Assembly: GCA_016209785.1 (NCBI GenBank)
Contig: JACQVM010000022.1
Location: forward strand, 1-8,158
Reading direction: 5' to 3'
Length of the DNA: 8,158 nt
Origin: Candidatus Melainabacteria bacterium
GTDB lineage: Bacteria > Cyanobacteriota > Vampirovibrionia > Obscuribacterales > Obscuribacteraceae
Of the stretch, positions 5,683-8,158 are shown one piece after another (position 1 is the first letter of the stretch; each line of letters opens with the position of its first letter). A program made the translations under genes and the position numbers. The notes under the pieces are model-generated. The model worked only from the letters and a program-made list of their open reading frames with translations. It did no database searches and had not been told where the DNA came from.

Positions 5683-7059
5683 CTATCTCCGTGTTCTGCC
5701 AGGCTGTCGTGCTCCTTGTGGGGTCACAACACGCATCCCAGCTCTAAGTACACCTATCTGTATGAGCAACTGTTGCATACTTTTGACAGCATCATCGGCC
5801 ATTTTTGTGTCTAGCTCAGACTTCTGGAATGTTTGATGAATCTCTTTTATACGCTTATCATCATGTTGAGATCTTGCAAGGTCTGCAGCCTTAGTCAACT
5901 CTGGGCGTTTTGCTTCTACGTAATATTTCATTCGAGTAAATTCTTCGGCAGCCCTTCCAAAGCTTGTCTCGGCTTTAGCTAAGTCCAACATTTTATCTTT
6001 TGTATTTGTATGGACATGGTACTTTTTAAATGCTTCTTCTGCGATTTGCAGCACTGTTCGAGCTTGCTCAAGACGCTGGTTGCTATTTTTGTCGAGATTT
6101 GCCATGCGGGAGTCAAAGTGTGACATCTCTTGCTGATACTTTGGATTCCCGGATTGTTTATGTCCTGGCCGCTGACCACCTTCGACTGGACCTTTACCGA
6201 GGTCGTAGTCTGGTTTTTCAAACCCAGGTTTTGGTGGCTTGATGTCCATGCCCGGGCGATGTCCACCTTCAACAGGGTCTTCACTGGGTGGGCGTATGCG
6301 GCCAATTACTGGTCGACCCGACCAATCTTTCTTGGGTGGCTTGGTGCCAGGGCGCTGACCGCCTTCGACAGGATCTTCACTGGGAGGGCGTATGCGGCCA
6401 ATTTCTGGTCGACCGGACCAATCTTCCTTGGGTGGCTTGGTGCCTGGCCGCTGACCACCTTCAACAGGGTCTTCACTGGGTGGGCGTATGCGGCCAATTT
6501 CAGGTCTAGTGAAGCCATCTTTAGGGGGCTGAAGTCCAGGCCGTTGACCACCTTCAACAGGGTCCTCACTGGGTGGGCGTACGCGGCCAATTTCTGGTCG
6601 ACCCGACCAATCTTCTTTGGGTGGTTTGGTGCCTGGTCGCTGCCCGCCTTCGACTGGGTCTTCACTGGGAGGGCGTATGCGGCCAATTTCTGGCCGACCG
6701 GACCAATCTTCTTTGGGTGGTTTGGTGCCCGGTCGCTGCCCACCTTCAACAGGATCTTCACTGGGAGGGCGTATGCGGCCAATTTCTGGTCGACCAGGGG
6801 TAACGCCAGGTCGACCTGACCAATCTTCCTTGGGTGGCTTAGACGTCCTGCTATCACAAATCTCTACCTTGCCAAATGTTTTAGTTGCAATGCCGGGTGG
6901 TCTGTTGGTGCTCTTTTGATGAGCAAGTGTGTCTTTGTAATCTTTAGTGTGTTGTTCCAGTCCACCCTTAACCTCTGTACGTGCTCCATCAGAGATTTTG
7001 GCAAGCGTATCAGTGATACGTTTAATTGTTTTCTCGATATCTTTCTTTTGATCATGCAT
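5683..7059 (-). CDS. Pro-rich tandem-repeat protein with C-terminal helical domain
   Basis: This gene encodes 458 residues of a family I do not recognise. AGGAG (rc of 7069-7073) lies 9 nt before ATG 7059, so the start is firm. Residues 1-50 are helical and charged. Residues 74-271 hold six tandem 32-aa units of the form PPKEDWSGRPEIGR / IRPPSEDPVEGGQRPGTK, and 274-300 a shortened seventh. From YQQEM (308-312) to about 440 comes a helical domain matching the type-A units of the giant protein at 1-4725; the match to its third unit (YQQDM, 537-541) is easiest to see. A basic tail, QPGRTRR, ends it. There is no signal peptide or membrane helix. The repeats should form an extended, flexible spacer between two helical ends. 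It follows the two-component pair after 189 nt and shares an upstream block with the giant gene, so a partnership between the two proteins is my inference. Confidence 0.9.
   Translation of the reverse strand: MHDQKKDIEKTIKRITDTLAKISDGARTEVKGGLEQHTKDYKDTLAHQKSTNRPPGIATKTFGKVEICDSRTSKPPKEDWSGRPGVTPGRPEIGRIRPPSEDPVEGGQRPGTKPPKEDWSGRPEIGRIRPPSEDPVEGGQRPGTKPPKEDWSGRPEIGRVRPPSEDPVEGGQRPGLQPPKDGFTRPEIGRIRPPSEDPVEGGQRPGTKPPKEDWSGRPEIGRIRPPSEDPVEGGQRPGTKPPKKDWSGRPVIGRIRPPSEDPVEGGHRPGMDIKPPKPGFEKPDYDLGKGPVEGGQRPGHKQSGNPKYQQEMSHFDSRMANLDKNSNQRLEQARTVLQIAEEAFKKYHVHTNTKDKMLDLAKAETSFGRAAEEFTRMKYYVEAKRPELTKAADLARSQHDDKRIKEIHQTFQKSELDTKMADDAVKSMQQLLIQIGVLRAGMRVVTPQGARQPGRTRR
6160..6840 (-). repeat. Tandem 96-bp repeats encoding a 32-aa Pro-rich unit
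   Basis: Six units cover 6840-6247 and a decayed seventh runs to 6160. Unit 1 carries an extra GVTPGRP (seven residues). Unit 4 is one residue shorter and replaces EDWSGRP with DGFTRP. Unit 6 has KDW, a V for E change and HRPGM. The IRPPSEDPVEGG core is unchanged in five of the six; unit 3 reads VRPPSEDPVEGG. Units 2 and 5 encode identical residues but differ at 8 of 96 bases by my count, all synonymous. Because the sequence is repetitive and GC-rich, several other frames also stay open here; they are shadows. Confidence 0.93.
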
Positions 7060-7091
7060 TGCTTTTATCTCCTAATGGCTTGTACCAACTT

Positions 7092-7106
7092 GCAAAAGTC
7101 TTTTGC
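7092..7106. promoter_or_regulatory. Perfect dyad in the leader of the Pro-rich repeat gene
   Basis: GCAAAAG-T-CTTTTGC is a perfect 7-bp inverted repeat around one base, 33 nt upstream of the gene start. Flanking ACCA (7084-7087) and TGGT (7107-7110) can also pair, with a four-base bulge on one side. It could be a protein-binding dyad or a leader RNA hairpin just before the ribosome binding site. No function can be assigned. Confidence 0.3.
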
Positions 7107-7184
7107 TGGTCTTAAGTTTTCTGGCATCAAGCACGGACTTTAGTGGTAAGGCTATGTTTCCAAATATGTTGCCTGTGAAGGAAC

Positions 7185-7238
7185 GACCAACTCCTATCTG
7201 CCCATTCATTACAGTTTTAAACGACCAATTTAGGCGGA
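7185..7238 (-). promoter_or_regulatory. Conserved upstream block, copy B (Pro-rich repeat gene)
   Basis: This is the partner of 4807-4860: same orientation relative to its gene, 38 of 54 bases identical, no gaps. It begins 10 nt after the response regulator stop and ends 125 nt before the repeat gene ATG. Keeping GCCTAAAT, CGTTT, GGGCAGATA and TTGGTC at fixed spacing in two non-coding regions suggests selection or recent shared ancestry. GTTTCC (7156-7161) and GGAAC (7180-7184) make an imperfect stem where copy A has its 9-bp stem-loop. Confidence 0.55.
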
Positions 7239-7248
7239 TCATCCAAAA

Positions 7249-7965
7249 CTATCCATGAGATGGCTTGCGGGAGCGCCAAATTTCTAATGCCTTTTCACGC
7301 TTTTTTATCCCTTCAGAGGTTAAATCTTGTTGGTCTTGTGGTGTCAGAAGTTTGTCAAAAATTCTGTCGCCAATGTTAGCAGCAGCTTTTGGTGTCTTGT
7401 AACCTAACTCTCTGGCAATTTCTGGCCAACCTTTGTCTTGGCTCAATAAGTCAAGTAGTCTTGCTTCTTTTGGTGAAATGTCTTCCCGAATAAAAACATG
7501 ACGCATCTGACTGGCAACTAGTATGACGTCTCCACGTATGGCCATTTTTAGCTCTGCCAACATAGAAGGGATGTCAGAGATGCGAGCCCGTTTACAAAGG
7601 TATCCGTCACATCCACCAGCTAACGCTCTTTCACCATCTGCCGGTGATTTGGAGTTGGTAAGAACAATTATGGTGCCATAGAACCGTTGCTGGTGGCGCA
7701 GCTCCTCAAGTATTTGCAACCCTGCCATGGAGTTGACGGTCTTGTCGCCGTGTAAATACGGCAGTTGTAGATCTAATAACACACAGTTAATGTCCTTAAG
7801 TCCAGTGGATTTAATCCGAGCCATGGCTGCCTGCTCGTGATCAATCACATCAACAATCTCAAATTCTTGATCTTGTTCAAGGGCACGCCGCAATATGCTT
7901 GCAAAGTCCGGATCGTCTTCAACGATTAGGATTCGTGTTTTGGTTGTCTCCGTCGTCTCTCGCAT
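7249..7965 (-). CDS. Response regulator, receiver plus NarL/LuxR-like HTH
   Basis: This 238-residue protein starts with a receiver domain (about 10-135). The acidic pocket is E16-D17-D18, the phosphoacceptor is D65 in VLLDLQLP, T103 lies in IIVLTNS and K125 in LCKRA, so all switch residues are present. An insertion after D65 ([11 protein letters not shown]) lengthens the following loop. The C-terminal part (about 160-205), [13 protein letters not shown] then [10 protein letters not shown] and [14 protein letters not shown], resembles a NarL/LuxR-type helix-turn-helix, but its recognition helix differs from the usual consensus. It should bind DNA when phosphorylated by the overlapping kinase. 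AAGG in AAGGTG lies 8-9 nt before ATG 7965, supporting this start. Targets are unknown; the conserved blocks downstream at 7185-7238 and 4807-4860 are natural candidates. Confidence 0.88.
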   Translation of the reverse strand: MRETTETTKTRILIVEDDPDFASILRRALEQDQEFEIVDVIDHEQAAMARIKSTGLKDINCVLLDLQLPYLHGDKTVNSMAGLQILEELRHQQRFYGTIIVLTNSKSPADGERALAGGCDGYLCKRARISDIPSMLAELKMAIRGDVILVASQMRHVFIREDISPKEARLLDLLSQDKGWPEIARELGYKTPKAAANIGDRIFDKLLTPQDQQDLTSEGIKKREKALEIWRSRKPSHG

Positions 7966-8158
7966 TGCCGTTCACCTTATCGTCTATTGGGTCTTGCATG
8001 TCGACAGCCTGACATGCAGGGATCGTAACAGCAAAAGTACTGCCTTGGCCGACAGTACTTGTAACTGAGATGCGTCCTCCCATACGCTCTACTAAGGTCT
8101 TTACTATGTCAAGCCCCAGTCCTTGTGAGTCTTTCCTTGTAGGATCAACCCTGTACCC
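7919..8158 (-). CDS. Sensor histidine kinase, C-terminal fragment
   Basis: Only the last 79 residues are in the window; the N-terminal sensor, the phosphorylated His and the N and G1 boxes lie beyond 8158. What remains is the end of a GHKL ATP-binding domain: [17 protein letters not shown] (12-28) contains the G2 box GLGL, and [11 protein letters not shown] (37-47) is the G3 region and final strand. A hydrophilic tail of about 30 residues rich in D and N follows, largely encoded in the overlap with the response regulator. The TGA stop at 7921-7919 lies 47 nt inside that gene, so the two are translated from one message and very probably act as a pair. Confidence 0.88.
   Translation of the reverse strand, partial: GYRVDPTRKDSQGLGLDIVKTLVERMGGRISVTSTVGQGSTFAVTIPACQAVDMQDPIDDKVNGNARDDGDNQNTNPNR
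7995..8060. repeat. Two perfect 8-bp inverted repeats in the kinase 3' end
   Basis: TGCATGTC (7995-8002) pairs with GACATGCA (8011-8018) across 8 nt, and AAGTACTG (8035-8042) with CAGTACTT (8053-8060) across 10 nt. Both lie inside the kinase coding sequence, 30-95 nt before the response regulator start. They could form mRNA hairpins near the coupling point or serve as binding sites. Coding constraint or chance is also possible. Confidence 0.3.

Noticed and set aside
6160..6840. Tandem array considered as a CRISPR
   Set aside because: Units are 96 bp, in frame, head to tail without unique spacers, and clearly translated.
6130..6857. Long open frames on both strands within the Pro-rich repeat array, up to about 229 codons
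   Set aside because: They exist because a 96-bp stop-poor unit is repeated; their starts lack ribosome binding sites, and the synonymous-only differences between units 2 and 5 fix the coding frame as the 5683-7059 minus frame.

Overview
All genes supported in this window lie on the minus strand, so transcription runs from position 8158 towards position 1. The DNA is bacterial: Shine-Dalgarno-like sites precede most starts, genes overlap, and there is a two-component pair and a MazEF-type toxin-antitoxin module. The host cannot be placed securely. The acidic antitoxin tail ending in TWE, and the sensor/regulator style, weakly recall Cyanobacteriota and relatives. This is only an impression.

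Layout in the direction of transcription. (1) 8158-7919 is the last 79 codons of a sensor histidine kinase, cut by the window edge. It overlaps by 47 nt a response regulator (7965-7249) with a complete phosphorylation pocket and a NarL/LuxR-like helix-turn-helix. (2) A 189-nt gap (7248-7060) holds a conserved upstream block and a small dyad. (3) 7059-5683 encodes a 458-aa protein with a short helical head, six tandem 32-aa Pro-rich repeats plus one decayed copy, and a C-terminal helical domain. (4) A 116-nt gap carries a good extended -10 promoter and a perfect inverted repeat. It leads to a MazE-like ribbon-helix-helix antitoxin (5566-5309) and a PemK/MazF toxin (5312-4905), joined by an ATGA overlap. 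(5) A 179-nt gap (4904-4726) contains a second copy of the conserved upstream block and a 9-bp stem-loop. (6) The left 58% of the window is one uninterrupted reading frame from ATG 4725 to base 1: 1575 codons with no stop, running off the edge. It encodes a giant, highly charged, helical repeat protein.

The main discovery is that the Pro-rich repeat protein and the giant protein belong together. The C-terminal ~130 residues of the former match a ~140-residue unit (opening Y-x-Q-[ED]-M) present three times in the N-terminal half of the latter. The DNA upstream of both genes also shares a 54-bp block, 38/54 identical without gaps by my count. This suggests a two-gene family under common control, now separated by a toxin-antitoxin module and next to a two-component system that could be its regulator. 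No function is known to me. Neither protein shows a signal peptide or membrane segment, so an intracellular scaffold or filament role is the simplest guess. No RNA gene, IS element or CRISPR array was seen, and no gap between genes exceeds 300 bases.
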